Made by a program: the position numbers and the translations under genes | From: Prochlorococcus marinus XMU1408 | Lineage (GTDB): Bacteria; Cyanobacteriota; Cyanobacteriia; PCC-6307; Cyanobiaceae | NCBI RefSeq assembly: GCF_003208055.1 | Contig: NZ_QJUE01000005.1 | Coordinates: 124,001-188,000 of the forward strand | Reading direction: 5' to 3' | DNA length: 64,000 nucleotides | Shown: one piece after another, positions 19,187 through 29,811 of the stretch | Layout: the number at the start of each line of letters is the position of its first letter | Numbering within the stretch: the first letter of the stretch is position 1 | The notes under the pieces: generated by a model | Told to the model about the DNA's origin: nothing | Seen by the model: only the letters and a program-made list of their open reading frames with translations | Database searches by the model: none

Positions 19187-19281
19187 TCGCTACTAGGTAA
19201 TCAGAAAAAAGCTCTAGGCATCGTAAGGGGTTTTAACCATTTTGCATCCATTGACGCTTAAAGTCTAAAAAGGATTGATAC

Positions 19282-20376
19282 GTGAATATGAACAAAGTCA
19301 TGTCTCCCAACCCAAACCAAACCAGCCAAGACCCTATCCAGCACAGGGAACACGCCGATAGACTAAGCAATCTTGGTCATTCCAAACCAGCTGAAATCAA
19401 CAGAGAAATTGGTTTAAATCTTTTCAAAGATATGACTTTGGGAAGAAGATTTGAAGATAAATGCGCTGAAATGTATTACAGAGGAAAAATGTTTGGGTTT
19501 GTTCATCTTTACAACGGGCAAGAAGCAATAAGTACAGGAGTTATTGGAGCAATGCAACGAAAGCATGACTGGTTTTGTAGTACATACAGAGATCATGTTC
19601 ATGCTTTGAGTGCTGGCGTCCCAGCGAAAGAGGTAATGAGCGAGTTGTTTGGGAAAGAAACTGGATGTAGTAAAGGAAGAGGCGGATCTATGCATCTATT
19701 TTCAAAAGAACATCATCTACTAGGAGGCTATGCATTTATTGGTGAAGGTATTCCAGTCGCTCTAGGAGCCGCTTTCAGCAGCAAATACAAGAGAGAGGCT
19801 CTTAATCAAGATAGTGATGCTGTAACTGCAGCTTTTTTTGGTGATGGTACTTGCAATATTGGACAATTTTATGAATGTTTAAACATGGCTCAATTATGGA
19901 AATTGCCAATCATATTTGTAGTAGAAAATAATAAATGGGCAATCGGGATGGCTCATGACAGGGCTACTAGTGAAACAGAAATATGGAGGAAAGCTTCTGC
20001 CTTTGGTATGCCAGGAGAAGAAGTTGATGGTATGGATGTTTTAGCCGTAAGAGGTGCGACTCAAAGAGCCTTAGAGAGGGCAAGATCTGGAGAGGGACCT
20101 ACTTTAATAGAATGTCTTACTTATAGGTTCAGAGGACATTCGCTAGCTGATCCAGATGAACTTAGATCTGAAAAAGAAAAAGAATTTTGGGCCAAAAAAG
20201 ATCCAATAAAAAAGCTAAAAATTGATTTAACTAGTTCTGGTTTAGCCTCTGAAGAAGAATTAAAAAATATTGAAAAAGAAATTGATTTAGAAGTTAATAA
20301 TGCTGTTGACTTTGCTTTAAAAGCACCAGAGCCTGATCCCAATGAACTAACAAAATATATCTGGGCAGAAAACTAA
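19282..20376 (+). CDS. pdhA: Pyruvate dehydrogenase E1 alpha subunit
   Basis: E1-alpha performs thiamine diphosphate-dependent decarboxylation of pyruvate with the E1-beta subunit. The 364-residue protein shows [19 protein letters not shown] near 53, [15 protein letters not shown] near 98, the TPP motif [17 protein letters not shown] near 190-206 with the final Asn at [10 protein letters not shown], and [15 protein letters not shown] near 283. Start could be ATG 19282 or a few codons later (19288, 19300). It lies alone on the plus strand; lpdA, the E3 gene, is at 28.4 kb. The first 35 residues are polar and variable. Confidence 0.95.
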   Translation: MNMNKVMSPNPNQTSQDPIQHREHADRLSNLGHSKPAEINREIGLNLFKDMTLGRRFEDKCAEMYYRGKMFGFVHLYNGQEAISTGVIGAMQRKHDWFCSTYRDHVHALSAGVPAKEVMSELFGKETGCSKGRGGSMHLFSKEHHLLGGYAFIGEGIPVALGAAFSSKYKREALNQDSDAVTAAFFGDGTCNIGQFYECLNMAQLWKLPIIFVVENNKWAIGMAHDRATSETEIWRKASAFGMPGEEVDGMDVLAVRGATQRALERARSGEGPTLIECLTYRFRGHSLADPDELRSEKEKEFWAKKDPIKKLKIDLTSSGLASEEELKNIEKEIDLEVNNAVDFALKAPEPDPNELTKYIWAEN

Positions 20377-20388
20377 ATTTATAAATTT

Positions 20389-21330
20389 TCAAATTCCACT
20401 TGGTAGTTTTCTAGTGAGGTTTCTCAATTTCCTCAAAGCTTTTAGTTCTACTTGTCTAACCCTCTCACGTGAAACTTGTAACAGTCTTCCAATCTCTGCA
20501 AGAGTATGTCTTTCATTACCTTCTAATCCGAATAGAAGTCTAATCACATGCTGTTCTTGTTCGCTTAAATGACTTAACCACCTTCCAAGTTGTTCTTGAT
20601 GAATTTTTTGTTCAACTTTATCAAGTGGTTCTTCTCCAGAACCATCTGCTATTAAATCTCCTAGGAAGCTACGGCCTTCATCGCCATTAACTGGAGCATC
20701 AAGACTACTTGTAGTAAGAGCTTGTCTCAAAATAGAATCAAGTTCTTCCACCTCTATTTCCATCGCCTCAGCTATTTCAAGGCGGCTAGGCATTGCTCCA
20801 AGTTTATGAGCCAAATCTAAACTGATTTTTCTAATAGTCGCTAATCTCTCACTAAGGTGAACTGGTAGTCGAATTGTTCTTGACTGACAAGCAATAGCTC
20901 TAGTCATACTTTGTCTAATCCACCAAAAAGCATAAGTAGAAAATTTATAACCACGTGTAGGGTCAAATTTTTCTACAGCTCTTTCCAAGCCAAGGGAGCC
21001 TTCCTGAACTAAATCTAGTAGTTCTAGACCTTTACCTTGATATTTTTTAGCAACGCTAACTACAAGTCGAAGATTAGCTTTCATCATTCTTTCTTTTGCT
21101 CTTCTTCCTATTCGAATCAATCTTCTTTGATGAGAATTAAAGTCTTTGCTCTGGTCTTTTATTTGCCCATCTTCGGTGAGAGCCATCATCGTTTGAACCT
21201 GATTACCAAGCTCAATTTCTTCGGCAGGCGTTAATAGAGGAACCCTCCCAATAGAGGAAAGATACCAACTAATTGGATCACTACTGCGTCTTTTTTGTGA
21301 TTCAGCAGGTTTGGGTGCAGATGAAACCAT
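20389..21330 (-). CDS. RNA polymerase sigma factor, group 2 sigma-70 type
   Basis: A sigma-70 family protein of about 313 residues from ATG 21330 (frame open to 21384). Region 1.2 is DPISWYLSSIGRVPLLTPAEE; region 2 has MKANLRLVVSVAKKYQGKGL, LDLVQEGSLGLERAVEKFDP and YKFSTYAFWWIRQSMTRAI; region 3 and region 4.2 (HTLAEIGRLLQVSRERVRQV) are complete. It lacks the long region 1.1 of the principal sigma, so it is a group 2 or accessory factor; which cyanobacterial Sig group is not decidable by eye. It is convergent with pdhA. Confidence 0.92.
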   Translation of the reverse strand: MVSSAPKPAESQKRRSSDPISWYLSSIGRVPLLTPAEEIELGNQVQTMMALTEDGQIKDQSKDFNSHQRRLIRIGRRAKERMMKANLRLVVSVAKKYQGKGLELLDLVQEGSLGLERAVEKFDPTRGYKFSTYAFWWIRQSMTRAIACQSRTIRLPVHLSERLATIRKISLDLAHKLGAMPSRLEIAEAMEIEVEELDSILRQALTTSSLDAPVNGDEGRSFLGDLIADGSGEEPLDKVEQKIHQEQLGRWLSHLSEQEQHVIRLLFGLEGNERHTLAEIGRLLQVSRERVRQVELKALRKLRNLTRKLPSGI

Positions 21331-21488
21331 TGTTTCTTGACCCCGTACTTCAAAGTGATAAGACTTTCCTACAGAAATTGTCAAACTGGCCTGGGTTTCA
21401 AGAAGCCTTCAGATTTTGTTGACGATTAGTTAACAAATGACACCAAATCCACCCTTAAATGCCTTGAAAATGGTTGTTTCAAAACATT

Positions 21489-23036
21489 TCAAGTGCTTTC
21501 CTTTTTCATTAATTCACTAAGAAAAGTGCAAATAGTGCTTGCCGTGCTGCCTTTTATGCAAAAAGCTCCTGCATATGCATGCATCAAAGCTGATGCAGCA
21601 AGCAAACTTGAATCCAATTTTTTATCACATGCGAGGCCAGAAGCACCCATTCCTGAAACAAACCCAGCCAAAACATCACCAAGGCCAGTTCTTGCAACAC
21701 ATGAATTCACTTGTCCTATTTGCCAGGTTTTACCTCCTGGATCAGAAATAACACTATGAGCAGACTTCAATAAGACAGAAGAACTGCAAATTTTTGCAGC
21801 TTCAATTCCAGCCTTCAATGGATTCGAGCAATCAATTGAAGGAAATAGCCTTTTAAATTCTTCTAGATGAGGTGTAAGCCAGGTAGGACCTTTTCTATCA
21901 TTTAGCCATTCCCAACCTTTCGAAGTTATCGACAGCCTATTGATTGCATCAGCATCAAGAACAAGGAGGCCTTTGAAATCCTGCAAGTAAGAACCAAAAC
22001 AATCTTTTTCTTCTGCAGTCCCTAATCCAGGTCCAAGCAAAATCGAGTCAAACCTATTCAAGTCAACTTCATTTAAAACTTTGGAAAAATCTGAAGAACC
22101 ATTCTGAAAAGTATTTAGATCTCCAAGCAATAAAACTTCAGGGTGAGAACTCCAAAGATTAGATGAGACTGAATGAGGCAAAAAAGCGCTAACACTCCCT
22201 GTTCCACTTGCTAAAGCGCCATTCAAAGCAAGGGATGCTGCCCCTCTATATTTCTCGCTTCCAGCAATCACCAGAACTCTTCCTCTCTGATATTTACTTT
22301 TACTTCTACTTGGCCTAGGCCAAACGAAAGTAGATAAATCTGAAAACGAAATCCTTAGAGGCTGGGTTTCAGGAAGATCAACCAAAATCTTATTTGGGAT
22401 CCCGATATCTACTCTCTCCAAATCGCCTACAAAATCAATAGCTGAATCTTGAATCAACCCAGTCTTAAAGAGGCCTAAAGATAGTGTAAAAGAAGTTTTA
22501 AACGATGTATTTGATAACGTATTTCCATTATCTGAGTCTAATCCTGCGGGGACATCAATACTAATTAATTTATCAGGACTAGTTTTCTTCTTCGTATTCA
22601 ATAAATAAACTATTTCATCAGAAAAAATTCTTGATTGACCTAATCCAAATAATGCCTCAATCCATAATGAATTAGAATTCGGATCAGGTTTATGCTTCAG
22701 GTTTTCAATACCTATTCGAATTGCATAGTCGAAATGTTTTTGTGTTAATTCTTTTTTCAATGGGAATGGACACCAAATAGAGATATCAACGCCTGCCATA
22801 TAAAGTTCTCTTGCAACAACAAGTCCATCGCCTCCGTTGTGCCCTGGCCCTACTAATACAATTGCACCATTTTCAATCAATCTTTGCCTGTCTAATATCC
22901 ATGTAGAAATACCAATCCCTACCTTTTCCATAAGAGCTTCAACAGGCATACCCATAGAAAACATTTCTTTTTCTATGATTTGCATCTGCTCAGAAGAAAC
23001 CATCAAATGTTCAGAATCAGATTGAGGCCAATTCAA
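21489..23036 (-). CDS. nnrD: Bifunctional NAD(P)H-hydrate epimerase / dehydratase
   Basis: This enzyme repairs hydrated NAD(P)H: the N-terminal YjeF_N domain epimerises NAD(P)HX and the C-terminal ribokinase-like domain dehydrates the S form. The N domain shows VLVGPGHNGGDGLVVARELY and IDVPAGLDSDNGN; the C domain shows GRVLVIAGSEKYRGAASLAL, LGPGLGTAEEKD and RTGLGDVLAGFVSGMGASG near the C-terminus. The frame is open to 23177, but residues before a TTG at 23036 (MNWPQSDSEHL) look non-coding and would run into mnmA; the first ATG within the core is at 23003. I chose TTG 23036. Confidence 0.9.
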   Translation of the reverse strand: MNWPQSDSEHLMVSSEQMQIIEKEMFSMGMPVEALMEKVGIGISTWILDRQRLIENGAIVLVGPGHNGGDGLVVARELYMAGVDISIWCPFPLKKELTQKHFDYAIRIGIENLKHKPDPNSNSLWIEALFGLGQSRIFSDEIVYLLNTKKKTSPDKLISIDVPAGLDSDNGNTLSNTSFKTSFTLSLGLFKTGLIQDSAIDFVGDLERVDIGIPNKILVDLPETQPLRISFSDLSTFVWPRPSRSKSKYQRGRVLVIAGSEKYRGAASLALNGALASGTGSVSAFLPHSVSSNLWSSHPEVLLLGDLNTFQNGSSDFSKVLNEVDLNRFDSILLGPGLGTAEEKDCFGSYLQDFKGLLVLDADAINRLSITSKGWEWLNDRKGPTWLTPHLEEFKRLFPSIDCSNPLKAGIEAAKICSSSVLLKSAHSVISDPGGKTWQIGQVNSCVARTGLGDVLAGFVSGMGASGLACDKKLDSSLLAASALMHAYAGAFCIKGSTASTICTFLSELMKKEST

Positions 23037-23080
23037 AATCAAAAAGCAACCAAACCCACTATGAATAGAAGCTACTATTA

Positions 23081-24295
23081 ATGCCCATGAATGTGGAAAC
23101 AAGAGAAACAAAAAAAGTTTTAAATCATTTGACTTCAGAAAAAACAGTCGCGAAAACATTAAAAAGACTGCAAGCATTTTCTGGAAATCATTCGGTTGTA
23201 GTGGGGCTTTCCGGAGGTGTAGATAGCTCCTTAACTGCTGCTCTTCTTTGTGAAGCTGGTTGGGACGTAGTGGGATTAACTTTGTGGCTAATGAAAGGAA
23301 AAGGATCTTGCTGCTCAGATGGATTAATTGATGCAGCAGGGATATGTGATCAACTTGGAATTAAGCATCACATAGTCGATTCAAAAGAAATTTTTCAAAA
23401 AGAAATAATCAATAACGTCGTAAAAGGATATGAAGAAGGAATTACTCCTTTGCCCTGCTCACGCTGCAATAAATCAGTCAAATTCTCAGAAATGCTGAAA
23501 TGGGTTAAAGAAAATAAAAATGTCGAAAAGATTGCTACTGGGCATTACGCAAGAATTAGATATTCAAATGAATCTTTCGACAGAAATGATCTTCCGAGTG
23601 ATGGAATTAAAAGACATAAGCTTTTAAGAGGTAAAGATCTCAACAAAGATCAAAGCTATTTTTTATATGATCTCCCTCAAGAAATCTTAGGAAAAACAAT
23701 TTTTCCTCTTGGAGAATTAACTAAAGAGATAACACGAATCGAAGCTTTTAAACATTCATTAAAAACTGCCGAAAAGCCAGAAAGTCAAGACCTATGTCTT
23801 GCTGAACATTACGGATCAATGAATGCATTTATTGATAAGTATTTACCCCAAAAGCGAGGAGAAGTTGTTCTTAAAAATGGTCAAGTTATAGGTTCCCATA
23901 ATGGAATACAGCATTTCACGATAGGACAACGAAAGGGATTAGGTATTGCTTGGGAAGTGCCTTTACATGTTGTTGAACTTGATGCCTCTTCAAACAGAGT
24001 AATTGTTGCTCCAAGAGAAGATTCTGGCAAGTCAGAATGTATTGTAAAAGATATAAATTGGGTATCAATTGAAGCACCTAAAGAACCAATTGAAGTTGAG
24101 GTACAAATTAGATATAGAAGTAAAGCAGTGCAAGCAAAGTTAATACCAATTATTGATAATCCTAAAGAAAATTATTGTTATAAATGTCATATTCATTTTG
24201 AAGAAGATCAATTTTCAATTACTCCTGGACAAGCAGCAGTATTTTACAAGGGTGATTATGTATTAGGAGGAGGACTAATTTCGAAGGAGTATTAA
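23081..24295 (+). CDS. mnmA: tRNA-specific 2-thiouridylase MnmA
   Basis: MnmA forms 2-thiouridine at tRNA wobble position 34. The PP-loop [18 protein letters not shown] is near residue 36-53, with [11 protein letters not shown] (first catalytic Cys region) near residue 126, ATGHYARI near 152 and [20 protein letters not shown] near 189-208. Length is 404, slightly long due to an N-terminal extension of about 30 residues. Start ATG at 23081 or 23087. It is divergent from nnrD and converges with lnt, their stops 2 bases apart. Confidence 0.95.
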   Translation: MPMNVETRETKKVLNHLTSEKTVAKTLKRLQAFSGNHSVVVGLSGGVDSSLTAALLCEAGWDVVGLTLWLMKGKGSCCSDGLIDAAGICDQLGIKHHIVDSKEIFQKEIINNVVKGYEEGITPLPCSRCNKSVKFSEMLKWVKENKNVEKIATGHYARIRYSNESFDRNDLPSDGIKRHKLLRGKDLNKDQSYFLYDLPQEILGKTIFPLGELTKEITRIEAFKHSLKTAEKPESQDLCLAEHYGSMNAFIDKYLPQKRGEVVLKNGQVIGSHNGIQHFTIGQRKGLGIAWEVPLHVVELDASSNRVIVAPREDSGKSECIVKDINWVSIEAPKEPIEVEVQIRYRSKAVQAKLIPIIDNPKENYCYKCHIHFEEDQFSITPGQAAVFYKGDYVLGGGLISKEY

Positions 24296-24297
24296 TA

Positions 24298-25770
24298 TTA
24301 ACTGTACTTACGTAATCGCAAAACACCTATTAAACTTATAAGAATAACTGCAATCAAAGGCAAATCAGAGATAAATGTATATATTGTTTTCTTTCCATTT
24401 AATTCAAGATCAACGAGGTGAACAAGTTCTTTATTTGGTTTAAGAAGGGTATCAATTCTTCCATTACTTTTAATCAAAGATGTTGGTCCGGTATTGGAGA
24501 CAGCTATCAAATTTTTTGATGTTTCTATACTCCTTAATTGAGCAATAGATAAAAATTGTCTCTGCAAAGAAATAGGATAGGGATCTAAATTTGCAATCAC
24601 TAAAATCCATTTAGCTCCCTGATTTACTGCTTTAGCTATAGCTTTCCCATTACTCAATTCATAACAAATAGCACCTGCAAAAGAGGGGCCCTCCCAATCA
24701 AGAAGTCTTGATGTATTCCCACTTTCAATTCCACCTACTGCAGAAAGTCCATTTTTCAAAAAGTTAGGCAATGGAGGAATCCATTCGCCCAGGGGGACTA
24801 ATCTAGATTTGTCCAATACATCCGAAAAAGACTCTTCACCTGGATTAAAAATTAATAGTGAGCTTCGTAGAGAACCATTTATTTTCCTGAAACCTCCAGA
24901 GAGAAATTTAATAGGAAAATCTCGGATCTTTGATCTATCCAGAGGCAACGTTCCCTCTGGAGCAATTAAAAAAGATGCATTCATTTCAATAGCATCAGTT
25001 AAGGCTCTATTGACTTTTGAGGGCAAAGCACTTATTTCTTTCTGACTAAATTTTTGTCTTATTGGAATATTTGTTTGCCACATCGCAACCTTTTCTGCCG
25101 AATCAATTGGAGAATCCAGTAACAAGATAAATCCAATTAAATGAGCCAACGAGAAATAAGCAAGGCCAAGAATAATCAATTTCTTGATTTTTTTTCTAGC
25201 TTGAAATGCAATTGAAAGTTGCCAAATCCACCATCCAGCTAAAAGATGGATAGAGGCCAAGCCTCCCGCGCCTATCCATTTTGCTAATCCAGCCAAATAT
25301 CTATCTTGTGGTAATAAACTTGGCCCCACTCCCATCCAAAACAAAGGTCCTCTAGAAAGTAGCTCTTCAGAAAGCCCCCATATTGTTGACAATAAGACTG
25401 CATAAATAAACTTATTTTCTAATTTAGAAAACTGCAGTCTTCCAGGAGCAAAAAAGCCACTCAAAGCTGACCAAATAAAAACCAGAACTCCTCCAAAGAC
25501 TCCACAAAAAAGCCATATAAAAATGGTAATAGGTAAGCTTAAATTTGAGCTTATCCCTACCCAACTGATTGGATGCAAAGAAAGCAACCACTTATGACTC
25601 CATAAAATAGCCGTCGCACCCCAACAAAAGCCTCCCCATGGATTTTTACTAGCAGGCCAAAGTAAAGATATTCCCAAAAGCATGTATATATAATTGCCTT
25701 CACTAAGGGAGATTCCTGCTAGAGCTCCACCAGCAAAAGCTTTAATAAAAAGAGAATAGATATTATTCAT
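24298..25770 (-). CDS. lnt: Apolipoprotein N-acyltransferase
   Basis: Lnt adds the third acyl chain to the N-terminal cysteine of lipoproteins. The N-terminal half has about six hydrophobic segments. The C-terminal CN-hydrolase domain (about residues 220-450) has the catalytic Glu in [11 protein letters not shown] near 268, Lys in [15 protein letters not shown] near 323 and Cys in [15 protein letters not shown] near 367. A final membrane segment ends at residue 487. Length 490 is usual. It is convergent with mnmA and divergent from the FKBP gene. Confidence 0.9.
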   Translation of the reverse strand: MNNIYSLFIKAFAGGALAGISLSEGNYIYMLLGISLLWPASKNPWGGFCWGATAILWSHKWLLSLHPISWVGISSNLSLPITIFIWLFCGVFGGVLVFIWSALSGFFAPGRLQFSKLENKFIYAVLLSTIWGLSEELLSRGPLFWMGVGPSLLPQDRYLAGLAKWIGAGGLASIHLLAGWWIWQLSIAFQARKKIKKLIILGLAYFSLAHLIGFILLLDSPIDSAEKVAMWQTNIPIRQKFSQKEISALPSKVNRALTDAIEMNASFLIAPEGTLPLDRSKIRDFPIKFLSGGFRKINGSLRSSLLIFNPGEESFSDVLDKSRLVPLGEWIPPLPNFLKNGLSAVGGIESGNTSRLLDWEGPSFAGAICYELSNGKAIAKAVNQGAKWILVIANLDPYPISLQRQFLSIAQLRSIETSKNLIAVSNTGPTSLIKSNGRIDTLLKPNKELVHLVDLELNGKKTIYTFISDLPLIAVILISLIGVLRLRKYS

Positions 25771-25842
25771 AAATCCAATTTAATAAAAATACACCGACAA
25801 AATTCATACTCTCTGGTTAGTTATCTTTTAAATAGATGTAAT

Positions 25843-26487
25843 TTGGGTACTAATCTGCAAGAATATTTCCGATTACTTAATATTGCTGTGAGAGAAATCT
25901 TAATTAGCTTTTCTGTTTGCCTTAGCTGCTTGATTATTGCAGTGATCAGCCAAATCATCTCACCAACTCCAACGAATGCCTCACAAATTGACCAACCAAT
26001 CCAGGCGGAAATAAGGCAATCCACAAAAACCAGCGAGTCTGTCACTAATCCATTTGAATTAGATCCTGAAGATCCAAATCCATCACTTTTTACTATGGCC
26101 TCAGATAAAACCAATACAAGCAACGCTCCTCTCGGAGGAGCTGAGATAGGAGCATCTCAAGTAACTTCAAGTGGTCTAAAAATCACTGAATTAGTCTTAG
26201 GAGATGGTCAAGAAGCCACCCCAGGAACAAGTGTCTCAGTAAATTACAAGGGTACTCTTGATGATGGGAAAGAATTTGACAGCAGTTATGGAAGAGGTCC
26301 TTTTGAATTTTCTTTAGGAGCAGGGATGGTAATAAAGGGTTGGGATGAGGGAGTTGCAGGGATGAAAGTTGGAGGTAAAAGGAAATTAGTTATCCCTCCA
26401 GAATTGGGGTATGGCAGCAGAGGGATAGGTCCAATCCCCCCTAATTCAGTTTTAACTTTTGAAGTGGAATTATTGAGTGTTAAGTGA
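25843..26487 (+). CDS. FKBP-type peptidyl-prolyl isomerase, exported
   Basis: An FKBP-type proline isomerase. The C-terminal domain (about residues 105-214) has [40 protein letters not shown] and [20 protein letters not shown], the standard active-site segments. The N-terminus has a hydrophobic segment [20 protein letters not shown] near 19-38 that acts as signal or anchor, so the domain lies in the periplasm or thylakoid lumen. The first start is TTG at 25843; GTG at 25888 is an alternative. The linker (residues 45-100) is Ser/Thr/Pro-rich. Confidence 0.9.
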   Translation: MGTNLQEYFRLLNIAVREILISFSVCLSCLIIAVISQIISPTPTNASQIDQPIQAEIRQSTKTSESVTNPFELDPEDPNPSLFTMASDKTNTSNAPLGGAEIGASQVTSSGLKITELVLGDGQEATPGTSVSVNYKGTLDDGKEFDSSYGRGPFEFSLGAGMVIKGWDEGVAGMKVGGKRKLVIPPELGYGSRGIGPIPPNSVLTFEVELLSVK

Positions 26488-26523
26488 ATTTCTTAAATTA
26501 TTCAGAAAGCTCTAGAAAAAATT

Positions 26524-26547
26524 ATGGCGTTTGTTGACAAACGCCAT
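26524..26547. repeat. Inverted repeat upstream of sodN
   Basis: A perfect 11-bp inverted repeat ATGGCGTTTGT-TG-ACAAACGCCAT lies 37 bases after the FKBP stop and 36 bases before the sodN start. On the plus strand it is not followed by a T run; on the minus strand it is. It may be a terminator hairpin, an operator, or an mRNA leader stem for sodN. It is GC-rich compared with its surroundings. Confidence 0.55.
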
Positions 26548-26582
26548 TAATGTAAAAAAAAATGTTCACAAATTATTTTCAG

Positions 26583-27053
26583 ATGTTGAGCGAAACACTT
26601 ACATCAATCTTTAACAAGCTTCCAGCAAAATCTGTTCACGCTCACTGTGACGGACCTTGCGGTGTATATGACCCTGCTTCTGCAAGAGTTGCCGCAGAGG
26701 CAGTTTTGTCTATGACAAAAAAACTTATTGCTCTAGCTCCAGCTGGTAACGATCAAGCTTCCATTTCAGCCTATAACAACACTTTTTCTCGTTTCGTTGC
26801 AATTAAAGAAGAAGAATCACAAAAGGCCAAAAAAGAACTTCTAATTCTCTGGACTGACTACTTCAAGCCTGAACACTTAGCTACATATCCAGATCTTCAT
26901 GACACTTTTTGGAAAGCAGCAAAGCTTTGTAGTGCATGCAAGGTAAATATTGATCAAACCAAGGCAGAAGAATTATTAGCAGCTGTACAAAAAATTCACT
27001 CGATGTTTTGGTCTTCAAAAGGTAGAAGTGATAGCTGGGTTACCGCAAGCTGA
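26583..27053 (+). CDS. sodN: Nickel-containing superoxide dismutase
   Basis: SodN dismutates superoxide with a nickel ion held by the N-terminal hook. From ATG 26583 the product is 156 residues: a propeptide of 20 residues (MLSETLTSIFNKLPAKSVHA) and then HCDGPCGVYDP, whose His1, Cys2 and Cys6 bind nickel after cleavage. The frame extends to 26562, but residues before the ATG at 26583 look like leader. The stop overlaps the start of the maturation peptidase gene by 26 bases. Choice of Ni-SOD fits marine Prochlorococcus, which generally lack Fe/Mn-SOD. Confidence 0.96.
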   Translation: MLSETLTSIFNKLPAKSVHAHCDGPCGVYDPASARVAAEAVLSMTKKLIALAPAGNDQASISAYNNTFSRFVAIKEEESQKAKKELLILWTDYFKPEHLATYPDLHDTFWKAAKLCSACKVNIDQTKAEELLAAVQKIHSMFWSSKGRSDSWVTAS

Positions 27054-27405
27054 TAAAAGTCTTTTCCACAAGCCAGACTTATTTACTTTATTTACTTTAA
27101 TAATCGGTTACCGACAACATTTACGTGTTGTCGGTACTTCTATGGAAAGAACTCTTAAAGAGGGAGATTTAGTTATATATAAAAAGTTAAACCCAAAAAA
27201 TATTGGCTTAGAGATTGGCGATATCGTCGTTGCCTCTCATCCAAACAGAAAAAACAAGTTAATAATTAAAAGAATTCATAGGATTTATCAAAATAAATTT
27301 GATTTAAGGGGAGACAACACATTTTCAAGCACTGATAGTAGAGAATTAGGTTTAATTGAATTAGATTTAATCATTGGGAAAGTAGACAAAATTTTCCCTA
27401 AATAG
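27028..27405 (+). CDS. sodX: Nickel-type SOD maturation peptidase SodX
   Basis: SodX is a signal-peptidase-I-like enzyme that removes the SodN propeptide. The catalytic Ser is in VVGTSMERTLKEGDLVIYKK near residues 34-53 and the Lys lies in KNKLIIKRIHR near 77; RGDNTFSSTDSREL is the third family box. It is 125 residues long and has only a weak hydrophobic N-terminal stretch. The start is GTG at 27028, overlapping sodN, which ties the two proteins in translation. The usual S-M-x-P signature carries Glu instead of a residue near the Pro position. Confidence 0.88.
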   Translation: MIAGLPQADKSLFHKPDLFTLFTLIIGYRQHLRVVGTSMERTLKEGDLVIYKKLNPKNIGLEIGDIVVASHPNRKNKLIIKRIHRIYQNKFDLRGDNTFSSTDSRELGLIELDLIIGKVDKIFPK

Positions 27406-27438
27406 ATTTAAGAGATTAATATAGATCTTTTCCTTAAT

Positions 27439-28326
27439 CTATAACTTTCCAATTAACTTTTTAACTCCACCTAATATATCTTCCTGTGACATAAGAGATT
27501 CACCAACCAAAACAGCATCAGCCCCATAACTCTTTACTAAATCCAAATCCTCACGAGTAAATAAACCTGACTCGCTTACCAAAGTAATAGAATTTTCTTT
27601 AATTTGGTTAGCATAATTCTTAGCCAATTTCTTTGTAACTTCAAGATCGGTTTTAAAACTCTTTAAATTTCTATTATTAATACCTATTAAATTAAATAAA
27701 TTAATATTTAGTACCCTTTCAAGTTCTTCTGAGTTATGAACCTCTACTAATATCGTCAGTCCCAAATGTTCAGCGACCTTAGATAAGTACTTTAAATCAG
27801 AATCAGTCAGGATTGCAGCTATTAAAAGTGCAGCATCAGCTCCAGCAGCTCTTGCTTGGTAAAGCTGATAGGGATAAAGAATAAAATCCTTACAGAGGAT
27901 TGGGATTGCGATTTCTTTTCTAACTTCAACTAATACATCAAAACCACCTTGAAAAAATTTTTTATCTGTTAAGACTGATATACAGTTAGCACCTCCATCT
28001 TGATACATTTTACCTATTGTTCTCGCGTCAAAGTCCTCCCTTATTATCCCTCTACTTGGACTAGCTTTTTTTATTTCTGAGATTAGTGCTGGTTTTGAAT
28101 TACTATTTCTTAATGCGTCTATAAAATTTTTTGTTTTGGGTAAATCCTTGATCTTTTTCTTTAAATCTTCAAGCGAAACTTTTTTTCTTGCAATCTCAAC
28201 TTCTAAATGTTTTTCCCAAACAATTTCCTCCAAAATATTTTTAGGTTTTGAATCTGGATGAGGTATTGCATACTCTAAATTAGCTACTTTTATACTTGGG
28301 TTAGGAGGTCTTCTTCTGATTTTCAT
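27439..28326 (-). CDS. trpC: Indole-3-glycerol phosphate synthase
   Basis: TrpC cyclises CdRP to indole-3-glycerol phosphate in tryptophan synthesis. The TIM barrel shows [20 protein letters not shown] near residues 79-98, [12 protein letters not shown] near 120, [20 protein letters not shown] near 145, [16 protein letters not shown] near 214 and [13 protein letters not shown] near 247. At 295 residues it has an N-terminal extension of about 30 residues seen in cyanobacteria. It is the last gene of the run SpoU-lpdA-trpC. Confidence 0.96.
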   Translation of the reverse strand: MKIRRRPPNPSIKVANLEYAIPHPDSKPKNILEEIVWEKHLEVEIARKKVSLEDLKKKIKDLPKTKNFIDALRNSNSKPALISEIKKASPSRGIIREDFDARTIGKMYQDGGANCISVLTDKKFFQGGFDVLVEVRKEIAIPILCKDFILYPYQLYQARAAGADAALLIAAILTDSDLKYLSKVAEHLGLTILVEVHNSEELERVLNINLFNLIGINNRNLKSFKTDLEVTKKLAKNYANQIKENSITLVSESGLFTREDLDLVKSYGADAVLVGESLMSQEDILGGVKKLIGKL

Positions 28327-28368
28327 AATTTAAATAAGTGATGATCTATAAAAATAAAATTTGATTTA

Positions 28369-29811
28369 CTACTTCTTGATTTGTAAAGCAGCCTGTTTAT
28401 AAGCAACCTCCACAACTTCGCTTAACGTTGGATGCGTATGAACTTCTTTTGCTAAGTCATTGACTAGTTGCCTTCTAGAAATTGCATTAGAAACCTCTTG
28501 TATAAGATCAGCCGCATGTAATCCATAGATATGAGCCCCAAGGACCTCTCCCGTCTGTTTATTAAAAATCAACTTCATAATTCCATCACTTTCTAATTCA
28601 GCCAAAGCCTTAGAGTTTGCTTTAAAATAACTTCTAACAATTCCAAGTTCAAAGCCTTCGTTTTTCGCTATATCTTTTGCTTCTTCTTCCGAAAGTCCAA
28701 CGGAACTTATCTCAGGATGAGTAAAAGTCGCTGCAGGAATACTTCTGTAATCAATTTCTATTGCTTTTCCTAAAATATTTTCTACAGCAATACTCCCTTG
28801 AGCTGCAGCAGTATGAGCCAACATCAACTTACCCGTAACATCTCCGACTGCCCAAAGATTAGAAATTGGTTTTTCATTTACCAATACTCTCATCTGATCA
28901 TCAATTGGAATAAAACCTCTCGTCGTTTCAACTCCAACGGATTGTAGATTTAGATTTTTAGTCGACGGTACTCGGCCTGTTGCGACCAGAACAGCATCAA
29001 CTTGTAACTCCTCAATCACTTCTCGAGTCTTTGCATCTGTAAGCTCGACCTCGACTGGACAACCTGGTTTGACTTTAGTAGCGAATACTCCAGCTCGAGT
29101 TTCAATATCTCTTTTATCAATTAGGTTTCTTGAAGCAATTTTTGTGATATCAGGATCAAAAGTAGGCATTACTTTATCAAGAGCTTCAATCATGGTTACT
29201 TCACAACCTAAAGCTGTATAAATATCAGCGAATTCCAAGCCTATATAGCCACTACCAATTATGGCAATCCATCTTGGCAACCACTCTAAATTAATAGCCT
29301 CATCACTTGTGAAAACAGTTCGTCCATCAATTTCAATTCCAGGCGGTACAAAAGGATCTGAGCCTGTAGCCAAGATAATATCTCTGGTAGAGAAGATTCT
29401 GTCAACTCCATTTGTTTCTCTTAAGCCGACCTTTTGATTGCCTTCTAAACGCCCTTCTCCTCTAAGTATCTCAACTCCCGATCTTTCCAATGTTTTGGTT
29501 AGATTTTTTCGAATTGTCTCAACTAAGTTTTTTGCATGTTCGGCAATTTTTTTACGTTCAAATCTAACTGGAGCGGAATGTATACCAAATTCAGCAAGAT
29601 GAGGAACATTTGCAAGCTCACGAACTTTACCACTGGCTGCTAGTAATGCTTTAGAGGGGACACAGCCTCTGTTGACACAGGTCCCACCCATATCTCTTGA
29701 TTCGATAATCGCCACTTTCAAGCCAGCCTCTGCTGCATGTTTAGCAGCATCAAAACCTCCATATCCTGCTCCAACAACAATTAAGTCAAAGTCAAAAGAA
29801 ATTTCACTCAC
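28369..29811 (-). CDS. lpdA: Dihydrolipoamide dehydrogenase
   Basis: The flavoprotein E3 reoxidises dihydrolipoamide of pyruvate dehydrogenase and probably of the glycine cleavage system. The 480-residue protein has the FAD motif VVGAGYGGFDAAKHAAE near 12, the redox disulfide GGTCVNRGCVPSKALL near 42-57, the NAD motif IIGSGYIGLEFADIYTALG near 185 and the C-terminal His-Glu pair region EVHTHPTLSEVVEVAY. It overlaps the SpoU gene by 4 bases and precedes trpC by 42 bases. Confidence 0.96.
   Translation of the reverse strand: MSEISFDFDLIVVGAGYGGFDAAKHAAEAGLKVAIIESRDMGGTCVNRGCVPSKALLAASGKVRELANVPHLAEFGIHSAPVRFERKKIAEHAKNLVETIRKNLTKTLERSGVEILRGEGRLEGNQKVGLRETNGVDRIFSTRDIILATGSDPFVPPGIEIDGRTVFTSDEAINLEWLPRWIAIIGSGYIGLEFADIYTALGCEVTMIEALDKVMPTFDPDITKIASRNLIDKRDIETRAGVFATKVKPGCPVEVELTDAKTREVIEELQVDAVLVATGRVPSTKNLNLQSVGVETTRGFIPIDDQMRVLVNEKPISNLWAVGDVTGKLMLAHTAAAQGSIAVENILGKAIEIDYRSIPAATFTHPEISSVGLSEEEAKDIAKNEGFELGIVRSYFKANSKALAELESDGIMKLIFNKQTGEVLGAHIYGLHAADLIQEVSNAISRRQLVNDLAKEVHTHPTLSEVVEVAYKQAALQIKK

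Noticed and set aside
21493-23025. Plus-strand ORFs opposite the NAD(P)HX repair gene
   Set aside because: Shadows of a fully conserved enzyme frame.
27405-27465. Weak AGATTAA / TTAATCT inverted repeat between sodX and trpC
   Set aside because: The stem is short and AT-only; too weak to call a terminator.
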